From assembly GCF_044197065.1 (NCBI RefSeq), contig NZ_JBIQOI010000001.1, positions 558,001 through 622,000 of the forward strand: 64,000 nucleotides of DNA, given 5' to 3'. This DNA is from Kluyvera ascorbata_C. GTDB taxonomy: Bacteria > Pseudomonadota > Gammaproteobacteria > Enterobacterales > Enterobacteriaceae. A program made the translations under genes and the position numbers. The notes below the pieces were generated by a model. The model made no database searches. It was not told where the DNA came from and saw only the letters and a list, made by a program, of their open reading frames with translations. Below are positions 40,487-49,256 of the stretch, one piece after another; the first letter of the stretch is position 1; every line of letters begins with the position of its first letter.

Positions 40487-42469
40487 ATGAAACTCAATAA
40501 ATTAGTGGGCTATATGGCTGTCGCTGGCGTGTGCTCTGGCGCATTGCTGTCCCCTTTGGCAATGGCACAGGAAGCGGGAAAACCGGCAACTGCACAAACC
40601 AAAGAGGCGAATGACGCGCTGTATTCGCAACTTCCTTTTGCCGATAAAACCGATTTCGCCAATGCGCACAAAGGATTTATTGCGCCACTGCCGCAAGAGC
40701 TCATTAAGGGCGAGCAGGGCAATGTGGTCTGGAACCCACAGCAATATGCATTTATTAAAGAAGGCGAGAAAGCGCCGGATACGGTGAATCCAAGCCTGTG
40801 GCGTCAGTCTCAGCTCATCAATATCGGCGGCTTGTTTGAAGTCACCGACGGTGTTTATCAGATTCGTAACCTGGATCTTTCCAACATGACCATCATGGAA
40901 GGTAAAGAGGGGATTACGGTTATCGACCCGCTGGTCTCTGCGGAAACGGCGAAGGTCGGGATGGACCTTTACTATAAAAATCGCGGCAAAAAGCCGGTGG
41001 TGGCGGTGATTTATACCCATAGCCACGTTGACCACTACGGCGGCGTGCGCGGCGTGGTGGATGAAGCCGACGTGAAATCGGGCAAAGTGAAAGTCTATGC
41101 GCCTGCGGGCTTTATGAAGGAAGCGGTATCGGAAAATATCATGGCCGGTAACGCCATGAGCCGCCGCGCCAGCTATATGTACGGCAACCTGCTTAAACCG
41201 GACGCCAAGGGCCAGGTGGGTGCCGGTTTGGGTACCACGACTTCAGCCGGTACGGTCACCTTGATCGAGCCAACCAATTACATCACCCATACCGGGCAGA
41301 AAGAGGTGATCGACGGGCTGACCTACGATTTCATGATGGCGCCGGGCTCAGAAGCGCCGTCTGAAATGCTGTGGTACGTTGAAGAGAAGGGCATGATTGA
41401 AGCCGCAGAAGATGTCACTCATACGCTGCACAATACCTACTCGCTGCGCGGCGCGAAGATTCGTGACCCGCTGGCGTGGTCTAAATACGTCAACGACGTG
41501 ATTGACCGCTGGGGCGGAAAAGCGAAGATCATTATCGCTCAGCACCACTGGCCGACCTGGGGCAATGAAAATGTGGTTAAGCTGATGAAAGGTCAGCGTG
41601 ATATGTACCGCTATATTAATGACCAGACGCTGCGTATGGCTAACCAGGGTCTGACCCGTGATGAAATCGCCGCAAACTTCGCGCTGCCGCCAGGGCTTGC
41701 CAGCGCGTGGGCCAGCCGTGGCTATTACGGTTCGGTCAGCCACGACGTGAAAGCCACCTATGTCTTCTATCTCGGCTGGTTTAACGGCAACCCGGCGACG
41801 CTGGATGAACTGCCGCCGTCTGCGGCAGCGAAGAAATACGTTGAATACATGGGCGGCGCCGATGCCATTATGCAAAAAGCGGAAGCCGATTTTACTAAGG
41901 GTAACTATCGTTGGGTTGCTCAGGTGACCAACCAGGTGGTGTTTGCCGATCCGAGTAATAAAGCGGCCCGTAGTCTGGAAGCCGATGCGCTGGAGCAGAT
42001 GGGTTATCAGGCAGAATCTGGACCATGGCGTAACTTCTACCTGACCGGGGCGCAGGAGCTGCGTAACGGCGTGGTGAAAGGACCAACGCCGAATACGGCA
42101 AGCCCGGATACCGTGAAGGCGATGTCACCGGAAATGTTCTTTGATTATCTGGCTGTGCATATTGACGGCGAAAAAGCGGCGAATGCGAAAGCGGTCTTTA
42201 ACGTGGATTTAGGCAGCGATGGTGGGAAGTATAAGCTGGAGCTGGAAAACGGCGTGCTGAACCACAGCGCCAACGTGCAGGCTGATGATGCCGATGCGTC
42301 TATCACGCTTAACCGCGCGACGTTGAACAAGATTATCCTGAAGCAAGAGACGTTGAAGCAGGCTGAAACACAGGGCGATGTTCGTATCACCGGGGATCAT
42401 CGCAAAGTTGATGAGCTGCTGAGCTATATGGACAAATTCGAGTTCTGGTTCAATATTGTGACGCCATAA
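40487..42469 (+). CDS. yjcS: Alkyl sulfatase (metallo-beta-lactamase fold)
   Basis: A 660-residue exported enzyme, length as in E. coli YjcS. The ATG at 40487 (MKLNKLVGYMAVAGVCSGAL, AGAGG upstream) starts a signal peptide ending LAMAQ. The zinc motif THSHVDHYGG gives His178, His180, Asp182 and His183; IIIAQHHWPTWG and EAAEDVTHTLHN supply further ligands. A dimerisation and SCP2-like C-terminal domain (KAVFNVDLGSDGGKYKLELE) completes the SdsA1/YjcS architecture. It hydrolyses primary alkyl sulfates such as SDS to alcohol and sulfate in the periplasm. It has its own promoter and is divergent from a lipoprotein gene. Confidence 0.93.
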   Translation: MKLNKLVGYMAVAGVCSGALLSPLAMAQEAGKPATAQTKEANDALYSQLPFADKTDFANAHKGFIAPLPQELIKGEQGNVVWNPQQYAFIKEGEKAPDTVNPSLWRQSQLINIGGLFEVTDGVYQIRNLDLSNMTIMEGKEGITVIDPLVSAETAKVGMDLYYKNRGKKPVVAVIYTHSHVDHYGGVRGVVDEADVKSGKVKVYAPAGFMKEAVSENIMAGNAMSRRASYMYGNLLKPDAKGQVGAGLGTTTSAGTVTLIEPTNYITHTGQKEVIDGLTYDFMMAPGSEAPSEMLWYVEEKGMIEAAEDVTHTLHNTYSLRGAKIRDPLAWSKYVNDVIDRWGGKAKIIIAQHHWPTWGNENVVKLMKGQRDMYRYINDQTLRMANQGLTRDEIAANFALPPGLASAWASRGYYGSVSHDVKATYVFYLGWFNGNPATLDELPPSAAAKKYVEYMGGADAIMQKAEADFTKGNYRWVAQVTNQVVFADPSNKAARSLEADALEQMGYQAESGPWRNFYLTGAQELRNGVVKGPTPNTASPDTVKAMSPEMFFDYLAVHIDGEKAANAKAVFNVDLGSDGGKYKLELENGVLNHSANVQADDADASITLNRATLNKIILKQETLKQAETQGDVRITGDHRKVDELLSYMDKFEFWFNIVTP

Positions 42470-42477
42470 CCGTTGCC

Positions 42478-42548
42478 CTCCCGGCGGCGCTGCGCTTGGC
42501 CGGGCTACAGGGAAAGTAGCCCGGGCGAGGCGTTCGCGCCGACCCCGG
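42478..42548. repeat. REP-type palindromic repeat pair
   Basis: Two facing GC-rich palindromes (TCCCGGCGGCGCTGCGC and GTAGCCCGGGCGAGGCGTTC) lie just after yjcS, of the REP/BIME kind common between enteric genes. They occupy the gap to the convergent LacI gene. Confidence 0.75.
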
Positions 42549-42551
42549 GTA

Positions 42552-43532
42552 TCAGGCGCCAGAGCTACGCCGCACCACCAATTCCACCGGCAGCATCACG
42601 TTAGCCTCCATTCGCTCATTGAGCAAAATATCCAGCGCTTCTCTCCCCAGCCGTTCTTTATCCACCGCCAGCGTGGTCAACGGTGGCTGCGACCATGCCG
42701 CCGGTTCTATATCATCAAACCCAACCAAAGCGACATCCTCTGGCACCCGCAGTTGCCGCTCGGCGCAAACCTGCAAAACCAGCAGCGCGGTGGCATCGTT
42801 GTAAGCAAAAATGGCATCTGGAGGTTCGGCGAGACTGAACAGTTCGTTAATCGCCCGCAACAGTGACTGCTCGGTATCAAGCTCGGGCAATGCGATGGCT
42901 TCATACTCAGGTGGCATCAATAGCTGCGCGTCGTACAGCGCCTGACGATAGCCTTTTTCACGCTGGCGAATGCTGTAGTGGCCAAGCGTACTGGCCAGAA
43001 AGGCAATGCGCCTACGACCTTGCTCCAGAAGATGGCGGGTCGCCAGATACCCGCCCTGCAGGTTATCCGGGTTCACGCAGGGAAGTCCGGAAGACCAGAG
43101 GTCGATGAGCACCATCGGCAGCTGTAATTGCTCCAGTACCGCAAGCAGCTCAGGCTCGAAGAAGCCCGCGCACATCAGCGCGTCGGGCTGGTGGAGCATG
43201 ACCTGCTCAGCGATGGCGTCACCGGGGCCAACGGACAAAAAACTCAGCGCGATACGCTGTTCGCGACAGGCTGACTCCAGCCCTAAAAAGAGCGGAGAAT
43301 AGAACGGCAGCGCTCGACTGATATTGTGCTGACGGTGCAGGAGGAACAGCACCCGCTTTATTTTGTCGCTGCGCAGTCGGGTAAAATCGTAACCCTGCCG
43401 CTCAGCTTCGGCGATGATCCTCTGCCGCGTCTCGTCACGCAGACCTGGCTGACCCTTCAGGGCGCGAGATACCGCCCCCGGCGATACGCCGCAGGCGGTC
43501 GCAATATCCCTGACTCTTGCCGCTTTAACCAT
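42552..43532 (-). CDS. LacI-family transcriptional repressor
   Basis: A 326-residue LacI-type regulator. The N-terminal helix-turn-helix is RVRDIATACGVSPGAVSRAL (residues about 6-25) with hinge helix region ERQGYDFTRLRSDK. A periplasmic-binding-like sugar domain follows (FAYNDATALLVLQVCAERQL, VALVGFDDIEPAAWSQPPLT). It lies 20 bp downstream of a ROK sugar kinase on the same strand, so the pair forms an operon in which the regulator probably represses its own promoter upstream of the kinase. No transporter gene is adjacent, so the inducing sugar is unknown. Confidence 0.9.
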   Translation of the reverse strand: MVKAARVRDIATACGVSPGAVSRALKGQPGLRDETRQRIIAEAERQGYDFTRLRSDKIKRVLFLLHRQHNISRALPFYSPLFLGLESACREQRIALSFLSVGPGDAIAEQVMLHQPDALMCAGFFEPELLAVLEQLQLPMVLIDLWSSGLPCVNPDNLQGGYLATRHLLEQGRRRIAFLASTLGHYSIRQREKGYRQALYDAQLLMPPEYEAIALPELDTEQSLLRAINELFSLAEPPDAIFAYNDATALLVLQVCAERQLRVPEDVALVGFDDIEPAAWSQPPLTTLAVDKERLGREALDILLNERMEANVMLPVELVVRRSSGA

Positions 43533-43552
43533 TTTTCATCCTGTGTTGTTAT

Positions 43553-44455
43553 CTATTTACGCTGTGCGCCGAGCCAGGCTGCACCGCGTACGCCGCTGCT
43601 GTCACCGTGATGTGCTTGTAAAACGGGCGTGTTACATTGTCTACCGAAAACGTACTGTGCGATACGCGCCTGCAATCCGTCGTAGAGCTGCGGAATATTC
43701 GATACGCCGCCACCGATGACGATAGCGTCTGGGTCCAGGGTATTTACCACGCCCGCCAGCGCCCGAGCAACCTGATCCTGATAGCGTTCCCACAGTGAGA
43801 TGACACGGATATCACCAGCATTCAGTTGCGCAATAATATGCGGCACTTTTTCGTGTTTACTAAACTCTTCGGCGTACTGTCGTTCGAGGCCGCTTCCTGA
43901 AATGAAGCTTTCAATGCAGTTGGTCTGGCCGCAGTAGCATTGCGCTGACTCACCGTCTTTCTTCGGATGATAATGGGGAAGCACATTATGACCCCACTCG
44001 CCGGCGCAGGCATTTGGCCCGGTTATCAGCCGGTTATCCACGCACAGCCCGCCGCCGCAGCCGGTTCCGAGGATCACGCCAAAGACGACGCCATAGCCTT
44101 TACCTGCACCGTCGATGGCTTCTGAGAGCGTAAAACAGTTGCCATCGTTGGTTACCGCAACGGGCATATGAAAATGCTGTTCAAGGTGCTGGGCAAAAGG
44201 CTGCTGGTTTAGCACCAGAATATTGGAGTTTTTGATGAGGCCGTCTGCTGCGCTGGCCCCTGGAATACCGAGCCCTATAGAGAGTGAGTCCGTGGTGGCG
44301 TTTCTTGCATCGTTTATTGCGGTGACTACGGAGTCAAAAAATGCGTTGTAGCTCTGCTTTTGTGTGCCATAGCGCTGGCGGTAAAGGGTGGCGCCCTGGT
44401 CATCTAATACCACCGCCTCAATTTTTGTTCCACCAATGTCCAGCCCTAATCTCAT
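43553..44455 (-). CDS. ROK-family sugar kinase (fructokinase-like)
   Basis: A 300-residue ROK kinase. It has the phosphate-binding loop LGLDIGGTKIEAVVLDD at the N-terminus, the catalytic Asp in VTNDGNCFTLSEA, the ROK signature GVILGTGCGGGLCVDNRLI, and the zinc motif CYCGQTNCIESFISG. It resembles E. coli Mak (YajF), which phosphorylates fructose and mannose, including the C-terminal HGDSSGVRGAAW end, but differs enough that another hexose or N-acetyl sugar is possible. It is first in an operon with the LacI gene and has an inverted repeat in its promoter. Confidence 0.88.
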   Translation of the reverse strand: MRLGLDIGGTKIEAVVLDDQGATLYRQRYGTQKQSYNAFFDSVVTAINDARNATTDSLSIGLGIPGASAADGLIKNSNILVLNQQPFAQHLEQHFHMPVAVTNDGNCFTLSEAIDGAGKGYGVVFGVILGTGCGGGLCVDNRLITGPNACAGEWGHNVLPHYHPKKDGESAQCYCGQTNCIESFISGSGLERQYAEEFSKHEKVPHIIAQLNAGDIRVISLWERYQDQVARALAGVVNTLDPDAIVIGGGVSNIPQLYDGLQARIAQYVFGRQCNTPVLQAHHGDSSGVRGAAWLGAQRK

Positions 44456-44502
44456 TGCCGTCTTCCCGTTTGTCTGTAAGTTGATGGGAAAGCAGTCTAG
44501 AT

Positions 44503-44523
44503 ATTTTGTTTACTATACAAAAT
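44503..44523. promoter_or_regulatory. Inverted repeat in the ROK-LacI operon promoter
   Basis: ATTTTGT and ACAAAAT are separated by seven bases, 48 bp upstream of the kinase start. This is a likely operator for the LacI-family repressor encoded in the same operon, though its AT-rich form is not the typical CG-centred LacI site. Confidence 0.4.
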
Positions 44524-44626
44524 TGAGATGACGTGAATTTGTGATGCAGGTAGAAGAAATAAGCGGGTTTGAATGCGCGGGCGGCTTTTTAATCCGTAAC
44601 GATAAGAAGCCGCGCCTCGGGGAGTA

Positions 44627-45187
44627 TCAGAAACGATAGCCTACGCCGATGTTAAAACCGTTGATGCTGTATTTGTCTTCGATATCGGCGGTGGTCCCTT
44701 CGTAACCGACGTTCACGGTCAGGTTTTCGATTGGGTTAATGATGATACCCGCGCCGTACGCGAAAGAGGTTGAATCACGGGATTCGCTTTCACGATAGAC
44801 TTCGTTGTTGCTTGATTCCAGCCATTTGACATCGATATCGGCTTTGGTGCGCGCCGCGCCGCCCAGTGCATACAGGGAGACATATTCGTTGATACGGTAG
44901 GCGGGGCCAACTAACAGCGAGTAATATTTGACGTCGATATTGGTGTTGACGGAATCAGAGTCGACATAATAGTTTTGGTCCTGGCTGCCGCTCATATAAG
45001 TAAATGAACCTACGACGCTGAATGGAGAATCGAATTCATAGCGGTATTGCAGGTTAACGCCGCGGATATTTTTGAAGTCCTGTACGTCAGCTTGAGCATA
45101 ACCAATGGATACGCTCTGGCTATCCGCGATTGCCATTCCACTTGCCAGACTCCCCAGGATCAATACTGCCAGAGATAGTTTTTTCAA
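44627..45187 (-). CDS. Ail/Lom/OmpX-like outer-membrane beta-barrel protein
   Basis: A 186-residue outer-membrane protein. It has a signal peptide (MKKLSLAVLILGSLASGMAI, cleavage after IAD or ADS), then eight predicted beta strands with large extracellular loops, and a C-terminal GFNIGVGYRF ending in Phe. SVSIGYAQADVQDFKNIRG and YGAGIIINPIENLTVNVGYE are family-like strands. Ail/OmpX proteins mediate adhesion and serum resistance in some enterics; function here is not established. It is monocistronic. Confidence 0.88.
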   Translation of the reverse strand: MKKLSLAVLILGSLASGMAIADSQSVSIGYAQADVQDFKNIRGVNLQYRYEFDSPFSVVGSFTYMSGSQDQNYYVDSDSVNTNIDVKYYSLLVGPAYRINEYVSLYALGGAARTKADIDVKWLESSNNEVYRESESRDSTSFAYGAGIIINPIENLTVNVGYEGTTADIEDKYSINGFNIGVGYRF

Positions 45188-45378
45188 TTTATAAAATCCT
45201 TTAAAATTATTGTGTTGTGTTAATCAATGAGTATGAAAAGCGCGGGGATTATATCGGGAATGTTTTTTCTGATGAACTACCTGAATTTATGGGATAAAAC
45301 GAGAATTATGCTCTGACGGTATTTTGGGAAGGGCTGATGGGATTATTTGTTGAGTTAGGACATTTCTTAAAATAGAAA

Positions 45379-45398
45379 TCCCCCGCCGTAGCGGGGGA
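45379..45398 (-). terminator. Terminator of the fumarase operon
   Basis: TCCCCCGC and GCGGGGGA form a stem with a CGTA loop just after the fumarase stop, followed on the minus strand by TTTC. Confidence 0.75.
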
Positions 45399-45404
45399 AT
45401 AAAC

Positions 45405-47054
45405 TTATCGCTGAGGACAGCCAGCACACTGCTTGTTCTGAATTTGCTGGAAGAAATCATTCCCCTTATCATCCACCAGAATAAACGCCGGGAAGTTCTC
45501 CACTTCAATTTTCCAGATAGCTTCCATACCCAGCTCAGGATAGGCCACACACTCCAGGCTCTTAATGCTGGTTTGCGCCAGCACCGCCGCCGGGCCGCCG
45601 ATGCTGCCGAGATAGAAACCGCCGTGCTTATGACAGACATCGGTCACTTGCTGGCTGCGGTTGCCTTTTGCCAGCATCACCATACTGGCGCCGTGAGACT
45701 GCAATAGATCAACGTAAGAGTCCATACGCCCCGCGGTGGTTGGGCCTAAAGAACCCGACGCGTAACCTTCCGGCGTTTTGGCCGGGCCTGCGTAGTAGAT
45801 GGGGTGATCTTTCACGTACTGTGGCAGCTCCTCACCGTTATCCAACAGCTCTTTCAGCTTAGCGTGCGCAATATCGCGGGCCACGATAATGGTACCGTTC
45901 AACGACAGACGCGTGGACACCGGGTGTGCCGAAAGCTGCGCTAAGATCTCGCTCATCGGTTGGTTGAGGTTGATGCTGACCGCAGCGCCTTCACCCTGCT
46001 GACGCAGCGCTTCAGGGATGTACTGCGCCGGGTTGTGCTCCAGTTTCTCAATCCAGATACCGTCGCGGTTGATTTTGGCTTTGATGTTACGGTCAGCCGA
46101 ACAGGAAACGCCCATGCCGATCGGACAGGATGCGCCATGACGCGGTAGACGGATAACGCGGATATCGTGGGCGAAGTATTTACCGCCAAACTGCGCGCCG
46201 AGGCCAAGATTCTGCGCCTCGATCATCAGCTCTTTCTCCAGATTCACGTCACGGAACGCCTGACCGTGTTCGTTGCCTTCGGTTGGCAGACCGTCGTAAT
46301 AACGGGTTGAAGCCAGTTTGACCGTTTTCAGCGTCACTTCAGCAGAGGTACCGCCAATCACGAACGCGATATGGTACGGCGGACAGGCAGCAGTACCCAG
46401 GGTACGCATTTTTTCCACCAGGTAGTTTTTCAGCTTCGCCGGAGTAATCAGCGCTTTGGTTTCCTGATAGAGATAGGTTTTGTTGGCTGAGCCGCCGCCT
46501 TTGGCGATGCACAGGAACTTGTACTCGTCGCCGTCGACGCTGTAGAGGTCAATCTGAGCGGGCAGGTTAGTTCCGGTATTCACCTCTTTGTACATATCCA
46601 GCGCGGCGTTCTGCGAGTAGCGCAGGTTGTCGGAGATATAGGTGTTATAGACGCCCTGCGACAGCGCGGCTTCATCGCCGCCGCCGGTCCAGACGCGCTG
46701 GCCTTTTTTACCCATGATGATGGCGGTGCCGGTGTCCTGGCAGGTAGGCAGCACGCCTTTGGCGGCGATTTCGGAGTTACGCAGGAACTGCAGGGCGACG
46801 TATTTGTCGTTTTCGCTGGCTTGCGGGTCATTCAGAATGGCGGCCACCTGTTTCTGATGAGAAGGGCGCAGCATAAAAGCGGCATCGTGGAAGGCCTGCT
46901 GGGCAAGCAGCGTTAGCGCTTCAGGCTCAACTTTTAACACGTCCTGACCGTCAAACTGCGCCACGGAAACGTGCTCGCGGCTAAGTAGGTAGTATTCGGT
47001 ATCGTCGTGAGACAGTGGGAAAGGGTTCTGGTAGAAAAACGGTTTGTTCGACAT
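45405..47054 (-). CDS. fumB: Class I fumarate hydratase, FumB-like
   Basis: A 549-residue iron-sulfur fumarase that interconverts malate and fumarate. The three cluster cysteines are in LPTCQDTGTA, TAACPPYHIAF and GVSCSADRNIK. Across the variable positions I recall (VEPEALTLLAQQ, HQKQVAAIL, NSEIAAKG, VDLLQSHG, LECVAYPELG, NKQCA) it agrees with E. coli FumB more than FumA. FumB is the isoenzyme favoured in anaerobic growth. It lies 56 bp downstream of the dicarboxylate antiporter on the same strand, so both are one operon, opposite to the fumarate reductase gene. This fits anaerobic malate-to-fumarate conversion. Confidence 0.9.
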   Translation of the reverse strand: MSNKPFFYQNPFPLSHDDTEYYLLSREHVSVAQFDGQDVLKVEPEALTLLAQQAFHDAAFMLRPSHQKQVAAILNDPQASENDKYVALQFLRNSEIAAKGVLPTCQDTGTAIIMGKKGQRVWTGGGDEAALSQGVYNTYISDNLRYSQNAALDMYKEVNTGTNLPAQIDLYSVDGDEYKFLCIAKGGGSANKTYLYQETKALITPAKLKNYLVEKMRTLGTAACPPYHIAFVIGGTSAEVTLKTVKLASTRYYDGLPTEGNEHGQAFRDVNLEKELMIEAQNLGLGAQFGGKYFAHDIRVIRLPRHGASCPIGMGVSCSADRNIKAKINRDGIWIEKLEHNPAQYIPEALRQQGEGAAVSINLNQPMSEILAQLSAHPVSTRLSLNGTIIVARDIAHAKLKELLDNGEELPQYVKDHPIYYAGPAKTPEGYASGSLGPTTAGRMDSYVDLLQSHGASMVMLAKGNRSQQVTDVCHKHGGFYLGSIGGPAAVLAQTSIKSLECVAYPELGMEAIWKIEVENFPAFILVDDKGNDFFQQIQNKQCAGCPQR

Positions 47055-47110
47055 AGCTCTTCACTCCATAAAAATAAAACCGCCGGAGGTTGCCCGCCGA
47101 CGGTTATGAA

Positions 47111-48625
47111 TCAGAACATCATAGACATCCATGGGTAGCCGATGACCAGCAGCGCCACCAGGAAGATGCCCCCAAAGATGGTGCCGAGGCGCCAGTAGTC
47201 TTTGGTCGGCAGATAGCCACTGCCGTAGTAAATTGGGCTTGGGCCAGTACCGTACGGGGTGATGATCCCCATGATACCCAGCGAGGTCACCATCAGCAGT
47301 ACGAAGACGTTCATGTTCATACCCGGAATGGTTGATGCGATGGTCAGCATCGCTGGCAGCAACGCGGTGGTGTGCGCGGTGGTGCTGGCAAACAGGTAGT
47401 GCAGCAGGTAGAACGCCAGCAGCAGGACGATGGTCGCCACGCCCGGAGAAATACCGCTCATCAGCATGCCGCCTTCTTTACCCAACCAGCCGATAAAGCC
47501 GGTAGAAGAAAGGCCGTCGGCGAGGGCCACCAGGGTGGCAAACCACACGAAGGTGTTCCATGCGGCTTTATTACCGGTGATGTCGCTCCACTCCAGCACG
47601 CCGGTCCACAGCATCAGGCCGATAATCAGCAGAGCGGCCATGGCTGGTTCAATCCAGGCGGCGGCGAAGATCCACATCATCAGTGCACAGCACACGAAGA
47701 CCAGCAGCAGAATTTCGTTGCGGGACAGTTTGCCGAGTTTTTCCAGCTCACGCGCAGCCCACAGCGGCACTTCGTCATTCACCTTAACTTCTGGTGGGTA
47801 GAACCAGTAGGCCAGCAGCGGCATGGTCAGAATCAACAGCAGGCCCAGCGGCAGGAAGGCGATAAACCAGGTGCCCCAGGAGATGTTGATACCGACGATG
47901 CTTTTTACCAATGCCAGCGCCAGCAGGTTAGGCGCCAGAGCAGAAAGGAACATAGAACTGGTGATACAGGCGGCGGTGATCGCCACCCACATCAGGTAAG
48001 AGCCAATTTTACGTGCGCTTGGGTCGTTAGGTTTTGAACCGTACAGCGGCGGCAGGTTGGCGATAATTGGGTAGATGGTCCCGCCGCTACGCGCGGTGTT
48101 GGACGGCGTAAACGGTGCCAGCAGCAGGTCGGCCAGGGTGATAGCGTAGCCGAGCGTCAAGCTGCGGCGGCCCAGATATTTCACCAGAATCAGCGCCAGA
48201 CGGCGACCAAAGCGGGTTTTATCGTAGCCAGCGGCAAACATAAACGCGCCGAAAATAAGCCAGACGGTCGAGTTGCCAAAGCCGCTGACCGCCCATTTAA
48301 AGGAGGCGCCCGCCAGTTGGAATTTCGGTGCTGCCATCTGTTCAGGGCTGAACAGCACCCACTGGCTGCACAACGCGATGGCGACCACCCCGGTCAGGCC
48401 GATAACGGCACCTGGCAGCGGTTCAAAGATAAGGCCAACAATCACGCCGACAAAGATAGCGAAGTAGTGCCAGGCATACGGTGGAAGCCCGTCAGGAACT
48501 GGGACGAAGAGGAGAAGCACGGCCACGATAATAGGCAGTGCCATCATCAGAAGACGGTTTTTCTTACCATCCTTTGGTTTACTCACCGGGGTCGGTGAGT
48601 GCGATGTCGCAGATTTCTCGTTCAT
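47111..48625 (-). CDS. DASS-family dicarboxylate antiporter (CitT/TtdT-like)
   Basis: A 504-residue inner-membrane carrier of the divalent-anion:sodium symporter family with about 12-14 helices. The two signature segments are APFTPSNTARSGGTIYPII and TPYGTGPSPIYYGSGYLPT, the latter a near match to TtdT and CitT. These proteins exchange tartrate, citrate or malate for succinate without sodium. A 30-residue polar N-terminus precedes the first helix. It is first in an operon with the FumB-like fumarase; together with the divergent NADH:fumarate reductase it implies uptake of a C4 acid against succinate. Confidence 0.92.
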   Translation of the reverse strand: MNEKSATSHSPTPVSKPKDGKKNRLLMMALPIIVAVLLLFVPVPDGLPPYAWHYFAIFVGVIVGLIFEPLPGAVIGLTGVVAIALCSQWVLFSPEQMAAPKFQLAGASFKWAVSGFGNSTVWLIFGAFMFAAGYDKTRFGRRLALILVKYLGRRSLTLGYAITLADLLLAPFTPSNTARSGGTIYPIIANLPPLYGSKPNDPSARKIGSYLMWVAITAACITSSMFLSALAPNLLALALVKSIVGINISWGTWFIAFLPLGLLLILTMPLLAYWFYPPEVKVNDEVPLWAARELEKLGKLSRNEILLLVFVCCALMMWIFAAAWIEPAMAALLIIGLMLWTGVLEWSDITGNKAAWNTFVWFATLVALADGLSSTGFIGWLGKEGGMLMSGISPGVATIVLLLAFYLLHYLFASTTAHTTALLPAMLTIASTIPGMNMNVFVLLMVTSLGIMGIITPYGTGPSPIYYGSGYLPTKDYWRLGTIFGGIFLVALLVIGYPWMSMMF

Positions 48626-48635
48626 ATTACGCTTC

Positions 48636-48649
48636 TATAAGTAGTTAAT
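48636..48649. promoter_or_regulatory. TATAAGTAGTTAAT repeat, copy next to the antiporter
   Basis: A 14-base sequence found again at 48971-48984 in the same divergent promoter region. It lies 11 bp upstream of the antiporter start. It is AT-rich, like DcuR/CitB family sites, so it may bind the DcuR-type regulator encoded at 53084; this is inference. Confidence 0.45.
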
Positions 48650-48818
48650 AATTCGATTGACTAAAATTGCCGCTTTGCTTTTTTTAGTTTTTTTACTTTA
48701 TTTATATTTCAAAAGTACGGCTGGCAATTTCAAAAATTAGGTGCGTGACGCTATTTTATTTAGCGCTAAGTTTAAAAAATCTTATATTCATATAATGCGC
48801 TTTTGGATGCCATTGCAA

Positions 48819-48832
48819 TTGATCGGGATCAA
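48819..48832. promoter_or_regulatory. FNR box, perfect palindrome
   Basis: TTGATCGGGATCAA is an exact match to the FNR consensus TTGAT-N4-ATCAA. It lies about 195 bp from the antiporter start and 425 bp from the fumarate reductase start in a 630-bp AT-rich divergent region, so anaerobic control of one or both transcription units is expected. Confidence 0.8.
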
Positions 48833-48970
48833 AAAAGCACAATCGCGGTATTATTTTAACGCAATGTGTAATAACCCTATTGGCTTATTGGGTATTAATG
48901 GTGTTAAGTTAAATTAATTTTTATATTTAATGATATTTCACCTCTGATTTGTTTAATTAACTAACTGTTT

Positions 48971-48984
48971 TATAAGTAGTTAAT
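48971..48984. promoter_or_regulatory. TATAAGTAGTTAAT repeat, copy nearer the fumarate reductase
   Basis: An exact second copy of 48636-48649 in direct orientation. Extra TTAA-rich motifs (TTTAGTAACTAAAATTATCG) lie at 49138-49157. These are candidate sites for the DcuR-like regulator. Confidence 0.45.
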
Positions 48985-49256
48985 CATAGTGAAGCACTGG
49001 TTTGACCACTGTTAATAAAGTTGCATTTGTATCGGTATTTATTAAATTATTGTGAATAAAACGAAATTAAATTAGTAACACCATGGGGGTATGTGTGTTA
49101 TTTAAGGGATTAAATAGTTTTATAACTAACGTAATGACTTTAGTAACTAAAATTATCGTTATATTAATACCATGATATCGGCATAACAAATAACTCAAAT
49201 ACAGCCCGATCCCGAATTCTTAAATTTTAATTTTTAAAAGTTTGGAGTTAACCCAT

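Noticed and set aside
47372..48037. 221-codon plus-strand open frame over the dicarboxylate antiporter
   Set aside because: Gln/His/Arg-rich antisense shadow of conserved membrane helices.
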